A stretch of 64,000 nucleotides of DNA. It comes from Pseudomonas kermanshahensis (GTDB lineage: Bacteria; Pseudomonadota; Gammaproteobacteria; Pseudomonadales; Pseudomonadaceae). The notes beneath the pieces were generated by a model. That model had not been told where the DNA came from. It did no database searches and saw only the letters and a list, made by a program, of their open reading frames with translations. This document shows positions 1 through 7,917 of the stretch, one piece after another (position 1 is the stretch's first letter; each line of letters opens with the position of its first letter). The position numbers were made by a program, and so were the translations under genes. The stretch spans positions 3,410,001 to 3,474,000 of the forward strand of contig NZ_JABWRY020000001.1 of assembly GCF_014269205.2 (NCBI RefSeq), read 5' to 3'.

Positions 1-35
1 AAGCCCGCTCCCACACAACTACTCCTACAAAGCCT
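1..35. repeat. Partial REP-like element at window edge
   Basis: The first bases carry AGCCCGCTCCCACA followed by CTCCTACAAAG, both typical arm sequences of Pseudomonas REP units. Only a fragment is visible because the window starts here. Confidence 0.45.
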
Positions 36-94
36 AGTTTGCGTGCGCCCAAGCACTGGGCCTGCGCGAAGACGCTCCCGAACGCAATTTCTTG

Positions 95-132
95 ATGTCT
101 TAAATCATGACTATATGCGTCGTTTAAGACAT
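95..132. promoter_or_regulatory. Inverted repeat upstream of SDR, putative operator
   Basis: ATGTCTTAAA at 95-104 and its exact reverse complement TTTAAGACAT at 123-132 flank an 18-nt spacer, about 50 bp before the SDR start. A perfect 10-bp dyad in an AT-rich promoter zone suggests an operator, perhaps of a TetR-type repressor. No regulator gene for it is recognised nearby, so the binding protein is unknown. Confidence 0.4.
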
Positions 133-181
133 ATCAATTTCTCTGCATCATGGCTCCACACCCAATCAACGGAGCTGGACC

Positions 182-976
182 ATGACTCAGGAATACAAAG
201 GCACTGCCCTGATCACAGGCGCATCTTCCGGCATCGGCGCGATCTACGCCGAACGCCTGGCTCAACGTGGCTACGACCTGGTTCTGGTCGCCCGCAATCG
301 TGATCGCCTCAATGCCCTCGCCAGCCGTATCACCAACGAGACCCAGCAGAGTGTGGAAGTCTTCCAGGCGGACCTGGGCAGCTCAGCGGACTTGGCGCGC
401 GTCGAGCGCAAATTGCGCGAGGACGCCAGCATCAACCTGTTGGTTAATAACGCCGGCATCGGCACCCACACCAGCTTGATGGAAAGCGATGTCGAGCGCA
501 TGGCCGAGATGATCACACTCAACGTCACCGCACTGACACGGCTCACCTACGCCGCTGCTCCGGGCTTCGTCGCTCGCAAACAGGGCGCAGTCATCAATAT
601 TTCCTCCATCGTCAGCCTGGCCCCCGAATTACTGAATGGTGTGTACGGCGCAAGCAAAGCCTACGTAACCGCCTTCACTCAGTCGCTGCACAAAGAGCTG
701 GCAGAACATGGCATCAGGGTTCAAGCGGTGCTGCCAGGCGCCACAGCGACCGACTTCTGGGAGATCGGGGGGCTGCCTGTCGAGAACCTTGATCCCAACA
801 TCGTGATGTCAGCCAGCGACCTGGTGGATGGCGCCCTTCAAGACTTCGACAACAGCGTCCTGATCTCCATCCCTTCCATGCACGACCTGCAGCATTTCGA
901 ACGCTACGAAAGCAGCCGCAAAGCGCTGTTCGGGCATCTTTCCAGCAACACACTCGCACCGCGTTATGGCGCTTGA
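182..976 (+). CDS. SDR family oxidoreductase
   Basis: A 264-residue classical short-chain dehydrogenase/reductase, cytosolic and NAD(P)-dependent. The Rossmann motif TGASSGIG is at residues 12-19, NNAGIG starts near residue 89, and the catalytic YGASK gives Tyr155 and Lys159, with NISS supplying the serine. The body resembles the DltE/YqjQ-like group that reduces small carbonyl compounds; the substrate cannot be read from sequence. The start ATG sits just after CGGAGCTGGACC, which gives a GGAG ribosome site. It stands alone. Its stop abuts a broken oxidoreductase gene on the other strand, so its 3-prime end marks an old junction. A 10-bp dyad upstream may control it. Confidence 0.85.
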   Translation: MTQEYKGTALITGASSGIGAIYAERLAQRGYDLVLVARNRDRLNALASRITNETQQSVEVFQADLGSSADLARVERKLREDASINLLVNNAGIGTHTSLMESDVERMAEMITLNVTALTRLTYAAAPGFVARKQGAVINISSIVSLAPELLNGVYGASKAYVTAFTQSLHKELAEHGIRVQAVLPGATATDFWEIGGLPVENLDPNIVMSASDLVDGALQDFDNSVLISIPSMHDLQHFERYESSRKALFGHLSSNTLAPRYGA

Positions 977-1080
977 TCGATTGCGCCGGCGTAAAATACT
1001 TCGTCACCCACGTTGAACAGTGACACATCACTGCCCACTTCACGCACGATGCCAACAGTATCCCAACCAGCACCTGAACC
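976..1080 (-). pseudogene. Remnant of zinc-type alcohol dehydrogenase / quinone oxidoreductase
   Basis: Reading the minus strand from 1080 down to about 976 gives [18 protein letters not shown] followed by [13 protein letters not shown]. This is the conserved N-terminal GroES-like segment of YhdH/QOR-type medium-chain oxidoreductases (usual pattern [23 protein letters not shown]). There is no start codon in frame and the frame runs straight into the 3-prime end of the SDR, so about 35 codons survive of a gene that is usually about 340 codons. It is a deletion relic, not a functional gene. Confidence 0.65.
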
Positions 1081-1288
1081 GCTGATCAGCCATTCGCGCT
1101 GGTACGCCTTACCCAGGCGCCAACGCATTGATGAGGACGAAGGGTCTGCAGTGCCGCTTCGGCACGCACGTCAGTCGGTACTCGAGTAAGCTTGAAGCAG
1201 ATGCGGGGCCCCCTGCCCCGCTATTCGAACCTAGGCGCCTGCAGATCATCGACTCGTATGATTTCCTTCACTTTGACACGTCATTTAT
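1081..1288. other. Intergenic, hairpin only
   Basis: No gene is seen. GCGGGGC at 1203-1209 and GCCCCGC at 1215-1221 form a 7-bp GC hairpin with a 5-nt loop, but no T-run follows on either strand, so it is not a clear intrinsic terminator. The part next to 1081 may be further decayed oxidoreductase sequence. Confidence 0.3.
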
Positions 1289-2188
1289 TCAACGATGCTG
1301 CGTCTCACGCACAAACTCGATCAGCGCCTTTAGCGCTGGCGGTACGTGACGCCGGCTTGAGTAGTAGATGAAAAACCTGCTTGGCAAGGCTCTCCAGTCT
1401 TCCAGCACTTCCTCCAATTGCCCCCGAGCCAAGTATTCCCTTGCCATCTCCTCATACACGTACGCGATCCCGGCGCCGTCTTTCGCCGCTTGAATCATCA
1501 TGGTGTCATCTTCCAGTATTAACGGCCCTGCCACGGCCAGGCGCATAGGCTGCCCCTCGGCAAGATATTCCCACTTGTACAGTTTGCCGCTGGGAAAGCG
1601 TCGGCCAATGCAGGCGTGCTCAAGTAGCCTTTGCGGTGTGTCCGGTGTCCCGTGCCTACTGAGGTAACTGGGGGCAGCAACGGTGACAAACCCCTGGGGT
1701 GGGCCCACCGGGACGGCGATCATGTCACCCGCCAGGCTCTCGCCGAAGCGCACGCCGGCATCGAACCCTTTGCCGACGATGTCGCTCAACCCATCATCGG
1801 CCACCAGCTCTACGTTGATGCGTGGGTAGGCTGCCGTGAATCGCGCCAGCAGCGGCGCAATAACAAGACGGGCAGCGGGCCGCGATACGTTCAATCGCAG
1901 CGTGCCGGTGGGGACTTCCTGTTTGAAGGTCAATTCATGCAACGCGTTGGCGACCTCCGTCAAGGCAGGGACCAACGTGGCGAGCAGTTGATTACCCGCT
2001 TCGGTAGGCGTGACGCTGCGCGTGGTGCGATTAAGGAGCCTGACCCCCAGCTTGCTTTCCAAGGCACGCATGGCGTGGCTCAGAGCTGACGCAGATACCC
2101 CTCGCTCGTCGGCGGCTTTGCGAAAGCTGTGATGGCGAGCTACGGCGGCGAAGGCGTCGAGTTCGGAAAGGTCGCAAGGGGATTTCAT
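1289..2188 (-). CDS. LysR family transcriptional regulator
   Basis: A 299-residue LysR-type regulator of usual family length. The N-terminal winged helix-turn-helix spans about residues 5-65 ([18 protein letters not shown], then [19 protein letters not shown]) and is followed by the periplasmic-binding-like effector domain. It is divergent from the aldo/keto reductase at 2281 with a 92-bp shared gap, the usual arrangement for a LysR regulator and its target. Control of that gene is therefore inferred. The inducer is unknown. Confidence 0.9.
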   Translation of the reverse strand: MKSPCDLSELDAFAAVARHHSFRKAADERGVSASALSHAMRALESKLGVRLLNRTTRSVTPTEAGNQLLATLVPALTEVANALHELTFKQEVPTGTLRLNVSRPAARLVIAPLLARFTAAYPRINVELVADDGLSDIVGKGFDAGVRFGESLAGDMIAVPVGPPQGFVTVAAPSYLSRHGTPDTPQRLLEHACIGRRFPSGKLYKWEYLAEGQPMRLAVAGPLILEDDTMMIQAAKDGAGIAYVYEEMAREYLARGQLEEVLEDWRALPSRFFIYYSSRRHVPPALKALIEFVRETQHR

Positions 2189-2280
2189 GAATACAGCTCA
2201 GCAGTTCAAACACGATTAGCTATCTTATCGTCGGCAACCTCTCAATGAATACTCTGCGCCTCAATCGACGAGAGGTTTGC

Positions 2281-3291
2281 ATGCAAAAGAATCGACTAGG
2301 GACATCCGAGTTGTTGATTTCGCCAATTGGAATGGGCACGTGGGCCATTGCAGGACAAGGATGGGCGTTCAGCTGGGGGGCGCAAGATGATGGCGATAGC
2401 CTGGCAGCATTGGAGTATGCGGTAGAACGCGGCGTGAACTGGATCGACACAGCAGCGGTATATGGGCTCGGTCATGCCGAGACATTGACTGGGCAATTGC
2501 TGCGTCAGGTACCAGCTTCGCGTCGCCCGCTAGTATTCACCAAAGGCAGCCTGGTGTGGGACCGCACAACCCGTGAGATCTCTCATTCGCTCGCCCCCCA
2601 GTCATTGATGAAAGAAATCGAAGATAGCCTGCGTCGCTTACAGGTGAGTGTCATCGATCTCTATCAGATTCACTGGCCAGCGTTCCCGGCAGATGGAAAC
2701 AGCGAAGGCATCGAGGAGGCTTTGGCGACCTTGGCCCAAGCCAAGACTCAAGGCAAGATAAGGGCGATTGGTGTATCAAACTTCGATGTTTCCCAGCTTG
2801 AGCGAGCCCGCTCCGTAACCGATATCGCCTCCCTTCAACCGCCGTATTCAGCTTTGATGCGTGATGTCGAAGACCAGATCCTGCCGTATTGTGCAACAGC
2901 GCAGGTGGGCGTGATTGCCTACTCGACGTTGCAATCTGGTTTACTGACGGGAAGCATGACCCGCGAGCGGATTGCACAGCTGCCCGACGATGATTGGCGA
3001 AAATCGCGGAGCGCCGACTTCCAGGAACCTCGCCTGAGCAAAAACCTCGCGTTGGTAGAAGTCATGGCAACTATCGGTGCCAGGCATGGGGTCAAAGCGG
3101 CGGCCGTAGCCATCGCTTGGGTATTGCGTCACCGGGCAGTTTCCGGCGCTATCGTAGGCGCACGCCGCCCCGACCAGGTGAATGGATTGATAGACGCCTG
3201 CAGAATTCGTCTTAGCCACGCTGAAATAGAAGAGATACGCCCCTATTTACCTGAAGGTATGGGCACGAATGTACCCAGCAGTGGGGCTTGA
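2281..3291 (+). CDS. Aldo/keto reductase
   Basis: A 336-residue cytosolic NADPH-dependent aldo/keto reductase of the group related to YghZ/Tas-type and sugar or aldehyde reductases. The catalytic tetrad is visible as Asp56 and Tyr61 (WIDTAAVYG), Lys88 (VFTKG) and His131 (LYQIHWP). The ATG at 2281 was chosen over the upstream ATG at 2245 because AGAGG lies 5-9 nt before it and the family motif NRLGTSELLISPIGMGTW begins at once. The divergent LysR gene probably regulates it. The substrate is not determined. Confidence 0.88.
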   Translation: MQKNRLGTSELLISPIGMGTWAIAGQGWAFSWGAQDDGDSLAALEYAVERGVNWIDTAAVYGLGHAETLTGQLLRQVPASRRPLVFTKGSLVWDRTTREISHSLAPQSLMKEIEDSLRRLQVSVIDLYQIHWPAFPADGNSEGIEEALATLAQAKTQGKIRAIGVSNFDVSQLERARSVTDIASLQPPYSALMRDVEDQILPYCATAQVGVIAYSTLQSGLLTGSMTRERIAQLPDDDWRKSRSADFQEPRLSKNLALVEVMATIGARHGVKAAAVAIAWVLRHRAVSGAIVGARRPDQVNGLIDACRIRLSHAEIEEIRPYLPEGMGTNVPSSGA

Positions 3292-3319
3292 GCATCGGAT
3301 GCCCATTACGCTTCTCCGG

Positions 3320-4009
3320 TCAGTAAAACTCAATCAATTGGGATGCAATTTTTGCCTCCGGCATCATCTGCTGAAGTCCGCTGCTCAGCTCATCCCCAGC
3401 AGCCCTGAGGGCCTCTATGGGCATTTCAGGAAGGCTCTCCAGAATGAACCACATCCGCTTCGTGTTCGAATCAAGCCGGGTGCGGGTGCCCTGACGCCAG
3501 TTCCAGCGTCGGCAAGTCACACCGTGATCATCGCGCCAAATGACTTCGCCTTTTTCTGGCGACTCGTTTGCCGCACTGCCATCTTTGGTTGTGTCAAACA
3601 GCTCAGTGCCATCGGCGATGGTTAAACGTGGGCCACCTATGTAGGCATCAAAATTTTCTCCGCCAACGGGTATGGCGTACTTGATGCTGATTGCGTTGTA
3701 CAAATCGACAATGGGATCGATGCTGGGAAGGCTCCCTTCTCGCAGAACTCGCTTGCGCAATGCTTCGGCTGAGCACGGGGTGCGCTGTGGTTTAGCGCCG
3801 AACAGCCTGAATGCATTGGCCCATGCAGCCAAGTGGCTCTTAGCCCAAACCGGGGTGTCAGCGACCAACGACTCACAAGCCTTCTCAAGCGCGTCTGTAG
3901 AAACCTGGGGGTGTTCGATCTGCGAAGCTTCCACGCTGATACTCAGCGCTCGGAAACCTGGTGCAATCTCAGCCAGTTGGGGGTCAAGAACAGGAGCGAC
4001 AAATGACAT
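3320..4009 (-). CDS. B3/B4 domain protein (Phe-tRNA synthetase beta-like)
   Basis: A 229-residue protein resembling the free-standing B3/B4 proteins, which share the editing and tRNA-binding module of phenylalanyl-tRNA synthetase beta subunit without its catalytic core. Typical segments are VDLYNAISIKYAIPVGGENFD in the middle, GGPRLTIADGTELF next, and GEVIWRDDHGVTCRRWNWRQ with a CRRWNWRQG core near residue 170. In this family the C-terminal half carries the conserved GE-W-D tract. A role in clearing mischarged tRNA or binding small ligands is only suggested by homology. It converges with the aldo/keto reductase gene and has no operon partner. Confidence 0.75.
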   Translation of the reverse strand: MSFVAPVLDPQLAEIAPGFRALSISVEASQIEHPQVSTDALEKACESLVADTPVWAKSHLAAWANAFRLFGAKPQRTPCSAEALRKRVLREGSLPSIDPIVDLYNAISIKYAIPVGGENFDAYIGGPRLTIADGTELFDTTKDGSAANESPEKGEVIWRDDHGVTCRRWNWRQGTRTRLDSNTKRMWFILESLPEMPIEALRAAGDELSSGLQQMMPEAKIASQLIEFY

Positions 4010-4241
4010 TGCTGGCCTCCACGGCTACTAACGCTGAAGGTTTCTCATGGTGTAGCTGCCCCATGCCGAGCACAGGGTATGGAGAGTGTGGACGAGCGAC
4101 TTCAGTGTGCATGCCAATGTAGCTGTCTCCGCAGTGAAGGTGATCAATGCAGGGAGTTTTAAACCGTCCCCGCCATCAGATCTAATGATTTACCATCATG
4201 GCGCATAAGCTCTTCTTATTAGCCTAATCAACATCTGTAAC
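4010..4241. other. Intergenic, no gene seen
   Basis: The stretch between the B3/B4 gene and the REP pair contains no frame with a convincing start or family motif. The AT-rich part near 4170-4225 could hold a promoter, but no paired -35/-10 hexamers stand out. Confidence 0.4.
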
Positions 4242-4347
4242 CGGGGCCGCTTCGCGCCCCATCGCCGGCAAGCGCGGCTCCCACAGGTACAGCGCATGCC
4301 TGAAGGCTGGTGATATTCCGGTGGGAGCCGGCTTGCCGGCGATGAGG
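4242..4347. repeat. REP pair in inverted orientation (BIME-like)
   Basis: Two REP arms face each other. One runs CTTCGCGCCCCATCGCCGGC and on to GGCTCCCACAGG (about 4250-4287); the other begins GTGGGAGCCGGCTTGCCGGC (4321-4340). Inverted REP pairs of this kind are common in P. putida intergenic regions. Confidence 0.75.
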
Positions 4348-4380
4348 CCTGCACTGACAGCAGAGCGTTGGATCAGAGTA

Positions 4381-4470
4381 CGCCTTGGGTCGATTGCGGC
4401 CAGTCATGACCGTCTGCTTACGACCCATTGCGGTCGTTCACGAGCGACGTGGGCTGCAGTTTCCGTTTCC
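4381..4470. repeat. Dispersed intergenic repeat, copy A
   Basis: CTTGGGTCGATTGCGGCCAG followed by CATGACCGTCTGCTTACGAC resembles the sequence at 20765-20845 at most positions (TTGGGGTCGATAACGGCC, then ACGATCGTCTGCTTTCGAC). Shorter related pieces are at 10650-10690 and 12675-12755. It is distinct from the REP family. Confidence 0.5.
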
Positions 4471-4482
4471 CGGGCTGACAGT

Positions 4483-4872
4483 TCAGTTTGCGGCGTTGTT
4501 CAGCTGCTGAAGTTCAAGTTGCTTGGCAGCACTGGCCTCAAAGTTTGCACGCTCTTCATCCAGGTACCGATAAATGCTTTGGAGGTTGGCGATCTTCTGC
4601 TTGATCTCTGCCATCTTTTTTTCAATGAGCCTGGCGCCGTCAGCACAGTCAATCAGCTGGTTCCGCTGCGCATCCAGAATCTCGCCAATTTCCCCAAGGG
4701 AAAACCCCATGCTTTGCGCGCGCTGGATAAAGTCCAGATCGTGCAGCGTTTGCTCGGTGTAAACGCGATAGTTGTTGGTTTGCCGCAGCGGTGAGATCAG
4801 GCCAAGTTGCTCGTAGTAACGCAGCGTATGGCGGCTAGCGCCGCTGCGCGCCTCAAGTTCGCCGATTTTCAT
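4483..4872 (-). CDS. MerR family transcriptional regulator
   Basis: A 129-residue MerR-type regulator. Its N-terminal winged helix reads MKIGELEARSGASRHTLRYY, followed by EQLGLISPLRQTNNYRVYTE, and a dimerisation coiled coil occupies about residues 75-115. One cysteine lies in LIDCADG near residue 75; the two- or three-cysteine metal site of MerR, ZntR or CueR is not present. The pattern fits the AdhR/NmlR-like group that senses aldehydes or electrophiles. It is divergent from the epimerase at 4947, and the gap has a long-spacer promoter with a dyad that fits MerR control. The effector is not known. Confidence 0.85.
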   Translation of the reverse strand: MKIGELEARSGASRHTLRYYEQLGLISPLRQTNNYRVYTEQTLHDLDFIQRAQSMGFSLGEIGEILDAQRNQLIDCADGARLIEKKMAEIKQKIANLQSIYRYLDEERANFEASAAKQLELQQLNNAAN

Positions 4873-4883
4873 GACAATACCGC

Positions 4884-4918
4884 TTGACCCTAGAGTTGGG
4901 TCGATAGTTTACGCTGTG
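4884..4918 (+). promoter_or_regulatory. MerR-type promoter with dyad
   Basis: TTGACC (4884-4889) is followed 19-20 nt later by a weak -10 within TTACGCT. The spacer contains GACCC-N7-GGGTC (4886-4902). A stretched spacer with a central dyad is the hallmark of promoters activated by MerR-family twisting. It drives the epimerase gene at 4947. Confidence 0.5.
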
Positions 4919-4946
4919 TTTCTCACCTTGAACAAGGAACAGGGAA

Positions 4947-6017
4947 ATGAGCGTGGAGTGCTTTGTCACAGGCGGGACTGGCTTTGTTGGCCAACATTTG
5001 GTGGCGAACTTGAGTGCAAAAGGTCACACCATCAGGGTGTTGATGCGTCGCCCAGAGCAATTGTCTGCACTGCGCGAGCAAGTCGCTAATTTGGGAGGGT
5101 GCGCCAGCCGGGTGTTTGCCGTAGCGGGCGATTTGGAACGGGACAACCTCGGGCTGACTCCTGCTGACCGTGAAGTGCTAAGGCACGCCAGTGTCATATT
5201 CCATCTAGGCGCCCACTTCGCATGGGGGCTGTCAGTGGAGCATTCTCGTGCGGTAAATGTGGAAGGGGCAAAGCGCGTGGCGCTTCTGGCGGCAGAGCAA
5301 AAAAGCCGTTTAGTCATGATCGGCGGCTACATGCTGAAAAATCAGGAACATCTGCAACGCATCGGAATTGATCCTCGTCGTCCGGAGTTGACGAATTGGT
5401 CTGCCGTCTATCGACGTGTGGGTGGTTACGAGGGAAGCAAGCTGGAGGCGCATTTTGCAACCCTGGCGCTCATGTCTGCCAAAGGTGGGGAGATTACCGT
5501 TGTCCACCCTGCAACGGTCTGTGGCCACAGCCGCACGGGGCATATTCTTGAGGGGCAGCCACTGGTGGCGCTGATACGCAACCTTGTGCAGGGAAAGCTC
5601 ACTGCTGTACCCGGTACCGCCAAGCACTGGCTGCCGCTGGTCACCGTCGATTATCTGGCGGAGCTGGTAGCAGTTTGTGCGTTTGACCCTGCCATGGTGG
5701 GCCAGGAATTGCTGGCACTTGATGACCACACTCCAAACTTGCGAGAACTCCTGATGCAGGTTGCACAACCGTTGGGCTTAACGTCTCCCAAGCATCACAT
5801 TCCCCTCCGATTGCTGAAGCTGCTACTGGCTATTCCCCCCGTCGCGTCGTTCTTGCACACAAAACCCGAAGCCTTGGACTTTATCCAGACCACACGTTTT
5901 GATACAACGGCGGTCGAGCAATTTGCAAAACGGCACGAAATAGCCAAACCCGATATCCGTCAGTCTTTGCAGCACACGGCAGCGTTCGTCAATTCCTATT
6001 GCATCGCCAAAGGCTAG
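4947..6017 (+). CDS. NAD-dependent epimerase/dehydratase (extended SDR)
   Basis: A 356-residue extended SDR. The N-terminal nucleotide site VTGGTGFVGQHL is at about residues 7-18. The acid/base pair sits in a YEGSK motif near residue 163, so YxxxK is intact. The C-terminal half is the variable substrate domain. Relatives include dihydroflavonol-reductase-like and sugar-nucleotide epimerases. The start follows AAGGAACAGGGAA, a clear ribosome site. It is divergent from the MerR gene and 87 bp ahead of an EamA-type transporter on the same strand, so the two may be co-transcribed under MerR control. The substrate is unknown. Confidence 0.8.
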   Translation: MSVECFVTGGTGFVGQHLVANLSAKGHTIRVLMRRPEQLSALREQVANLGGCASRVFAVAGDLERDNLGLTPADREVLRHASVIFHLGAHFAWGLSVEHSRAVNVEGAKRVALLAAEQKSRLVMIGGYMLKNQEHLQRIGIDPRRPELTNWSAVYRRVGGYEGSKLEAHFATLALMSAKGGEITVVHPATVCGHSRTGHILEGQPLVALIRNLVQGKLTAVPGTAKHWLPLVTVDYLAELVAVCAFDPAMVGQELLALDDHTPNLRELLMQVAQPLGLTSPKHHIPLRLLKLLLAIPPVASFLHTKPEALDFIQTTRFDTTAVEQFAKRHEIAKPDIRQSLQHTAAFVNSYCIAKG

Positions 6018-6104
6018 GTACCTGACTTCCCCTCCTCAACAATTATGCCGTCGATACTGGCGGAGCTCTATCGAACGACAACTCAGCGACAGGGATCGCC
6101 AGCA

Positions 6105-7001
6105 ATGCAATCAACTTTCGGTAAAGGCGTCATATTTGCACTTTCCGCTGCAGCACTGAACGCAACGATCGGTGTACTCAGCAAAGTACTCATGAGTAAT
6201 GGCTTCACGGCCAGCAGTGTCGCTGTGATCAAGACCGTACTGGGGTGCATGCTTCTTTCGATCTTACTGTTTTTCCTCAAGCGCCCTGCGGTGTCGACCC
6301 AATGGGCTCAGGCGGCTATCTGTGCATTCCTTGGCATCTTTGTGCTGTTCCATTTCGAAACGTCCGCCTATAGACACTACGCTGCGGCAGGTGTGGTAGT
6401 GGTGCTGATGGCCAGTGCCTCAATTTCGTCGATCATCCTAGGGCGCATTTTTCTCAAGGATGCCATCACTGCGAACGCTACCCTAGGCGCCGCATTGGCT
6501 ATCGCTGGGATTTCGGTGATCTTCGGTGGCGACCTGCAGCAGGGCTTTAGCCTGCAAGGTGCTGCGCTGGCCTCCATTGCCGGCTCCGGCTATGGGGCTT
6601 TTTCGGTTGCCATGAAACGTATGGGAGTATCGGGAGGGCTGCACTTCACCCGTCAATTGTTGTTCTTTGGCAGCCTGTATCTGCTGATGCCGGCTGCCGC
6701 CGATGGTTTCGCGATCGGCGAGTTGTCGCCGCTGGCGATCACGGCGCTGCTGGCGCTGGCCACGCTGCCGACAATCCTCGGCTTCTTCTGCACCACCAAG
6801 GCCATCGAGTACCTGAAGCCATCCCAGGTGCAGGCACTGGAGCTCACGGAGCCACTGTTCGCCGCGCTGCTGGCATTCGTAGCGCTTAACGAAGTGCCGC
6901 CTCAAAGCCTATACGCGGGAGCGGCACTGATCATCGTCGGCCTGTGCTTCTCCAATGAGCTGATTCGCTTGGGCGGCAAAGCATCCGCCCCTTCCACTTA
7001 G
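6105..7001 (+). CDS. EamA/DMT family transporter
   Basis: A 298-residue inner-membrane protein of the drug/metabolite transporter superfamily. It has about ten hydrophobic segments in two EamA repeats of roughly 140 residues; the second starts with GAALASIAGSGYGAFSVAMK. The start at 6105 was chosen over 6045 because AGGGA lies about 10 nt upstream and the first membrane segment (GVIFALSAAALNATIG) follows directly. DMT proteins export amino acids, metabolites or drugs, and the direction cannot be fixed here. Placement behind the epimerase suggests export of a product or toxic substrate of that enzyme. Confidence 0.82.
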   Translation: MQSTFGKGVIFALSAAALNATIGVLSKVLMSNGFTASSVAVIKTVLGCMLLSILLFFLKRPAVSTQWAQAAICAFLGIFVLFHFETSAYRHYAAAGVVVVLMASASISSIILGRIFLKDAITANATLGAALAIAGISVIFGGDLQQGFSLQGAALASIAGSGYGAFSVAMKRMGVSGGLHFTRQLLFFGSLYLLMPAAADGFAIGELSPLAITALLALATLPTILGFFCTTKAIEYLKPSQVQALELTEPLFAALLAFVALNEVPPQSLYAGAALIIVGLCFSNELIRLGGKASAPST

Positions 7002-7072
7002 TGAACTATTTCGGGCTGCTGATTACGTTAGTAGCGCGTGTGTCTTGAACCGCATGGCAATCGCCCAAAATG

Positions 7073-7100
7073 AAAAAGGGCCGCGTACCGCGTGCGGCCC
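7073..7100 (-). terminator. Intrinsic terminator of the minus-strand SDR
   Basis: On the minus strand the 7-bp stem GGGCCGC/GCGGCCC (7078-7084 with 7094-7100) is followed directly by five T residues (7073-7077). It lies 9 bp past the SDR stop at 7109 and may also stop the converging EamA gene. Confidence 0.75.
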
Positions 7101-7108
7101 GGAGGCAC

Positions 7109-7813
7109 TCAGACGCTGCGTGTAAGGCCGCCATCGACCTTGATGTTCTGGCCGGTAATGTAGGCTGCCCCTTCGCTCGCCAGGAAGGCGACAGTGGCGG
7201 CAATCTCCTCACTGGTGCCATAGCGCTTAAGCGGCACACCTTCTCGACGCTGTTCGGTAGCAGGGAGACTGTCGATCCAACCAGGCAGCACGTTATTAAT
7301 GCGAATGTTGTCAGCGGCGTATTTGTCCGCATAGATTTTGCTGAACGACGCCAAACCGGCACGGAACACTGCCGAGGTAGGGAAGAGTTCGCTTGGCTCG
7401 AATGCCCATGCAGTAGAAATGTTGATGATTGCACCACCTTTCTGGCGCTGCATGTACGGGGTCACCAGCCGCGCCGGGCGAATGACGTTGAGCAGGTAGG
7501 TCTCCATACCCTGGTGCCAGTCTTCGTCGCTGATCTCAAGAATCGGTGCCCGCGGACCATGGCCGGCGCTGTTAACCAGCACATCGATACGGCCCCATTT
7601 CTGAATGACTGCGTCGACTAGGCGCTGCAGATCTTCATTTGACTGGTTACTGCCGGTGACGCCAATACCGCCTAACGCTTGCGCCAGGGCCTCGCCTTTG
7701 CCAGATGAAGAGAGAATACCGACCTTGAAGCCGTCGGCAGCCAATCTGCGAGCTGCCGCCGCTCCCATGCCGCTACCACCGGCAGTGACTATTGCTACTT
7801 TTTCTACTGACAT
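7109..7813 (-). CDS. SDR family protein lacking the usual Tyr-Lys pair
   Basis: A 234-residue SDR with a good cofactor site (TAGGSGMG at residues 10-17, NSAGHG near 81) and the C-terminal GGAxYITGQxIxVDGG tract. Aligning its NIST serine (Ser133/Thr134) with the SDR consensus puts Ser147 and Arg151 (SAVFRAG) where catalytic Tyr and Lys belong. A related subgroup with the same SAVFRAGL tract is, from memory, widespread and annotated as an oxidoreductase, so this may be a conserved variant and not decay. It is followed by an intrinsic terminator and preceded by a LysR gene on the same strand. Catalysis of ordinary reduction is doubtful. Confidence 0.8.
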   Translation of the reverse strand: MSVEKVAIVTAGGSGMGAAAARRLAADGFKVGILSSSGKGEALAQALGGIGVTGSNQSNEDLQRLVDAVIQKWGRIDVLVNSAGHGPRAPILEISDEDWHQGMETYLLNVIRPARLVTPYMQRQKGGAIINISTAWAFEPSELFPTSAVFRAGLASFSKIYADKYAADNIRINNVLPGWIDSLPATEQRREGVPLKRYGTSEEIAATVAFLASEGAAYITGQNIKVDGGLTRSV

Positions 7814-7917
7814 ACATCCCCCTAAGTGAGGCCTGGACGGGTTGTTGGTGAAATGAGACTAGCAACGCTCAGCACGTCTCAGAGAGACAACAACCCTTCT
7901 TCCTGCCAGTAGATAAT

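Noticed and set aside
1203..1221. GCGGGGC/GCCCCGC hairpin as a terminator
   Set aside because: No T-run follows on either strand, so it was recorded only as a hairpin.
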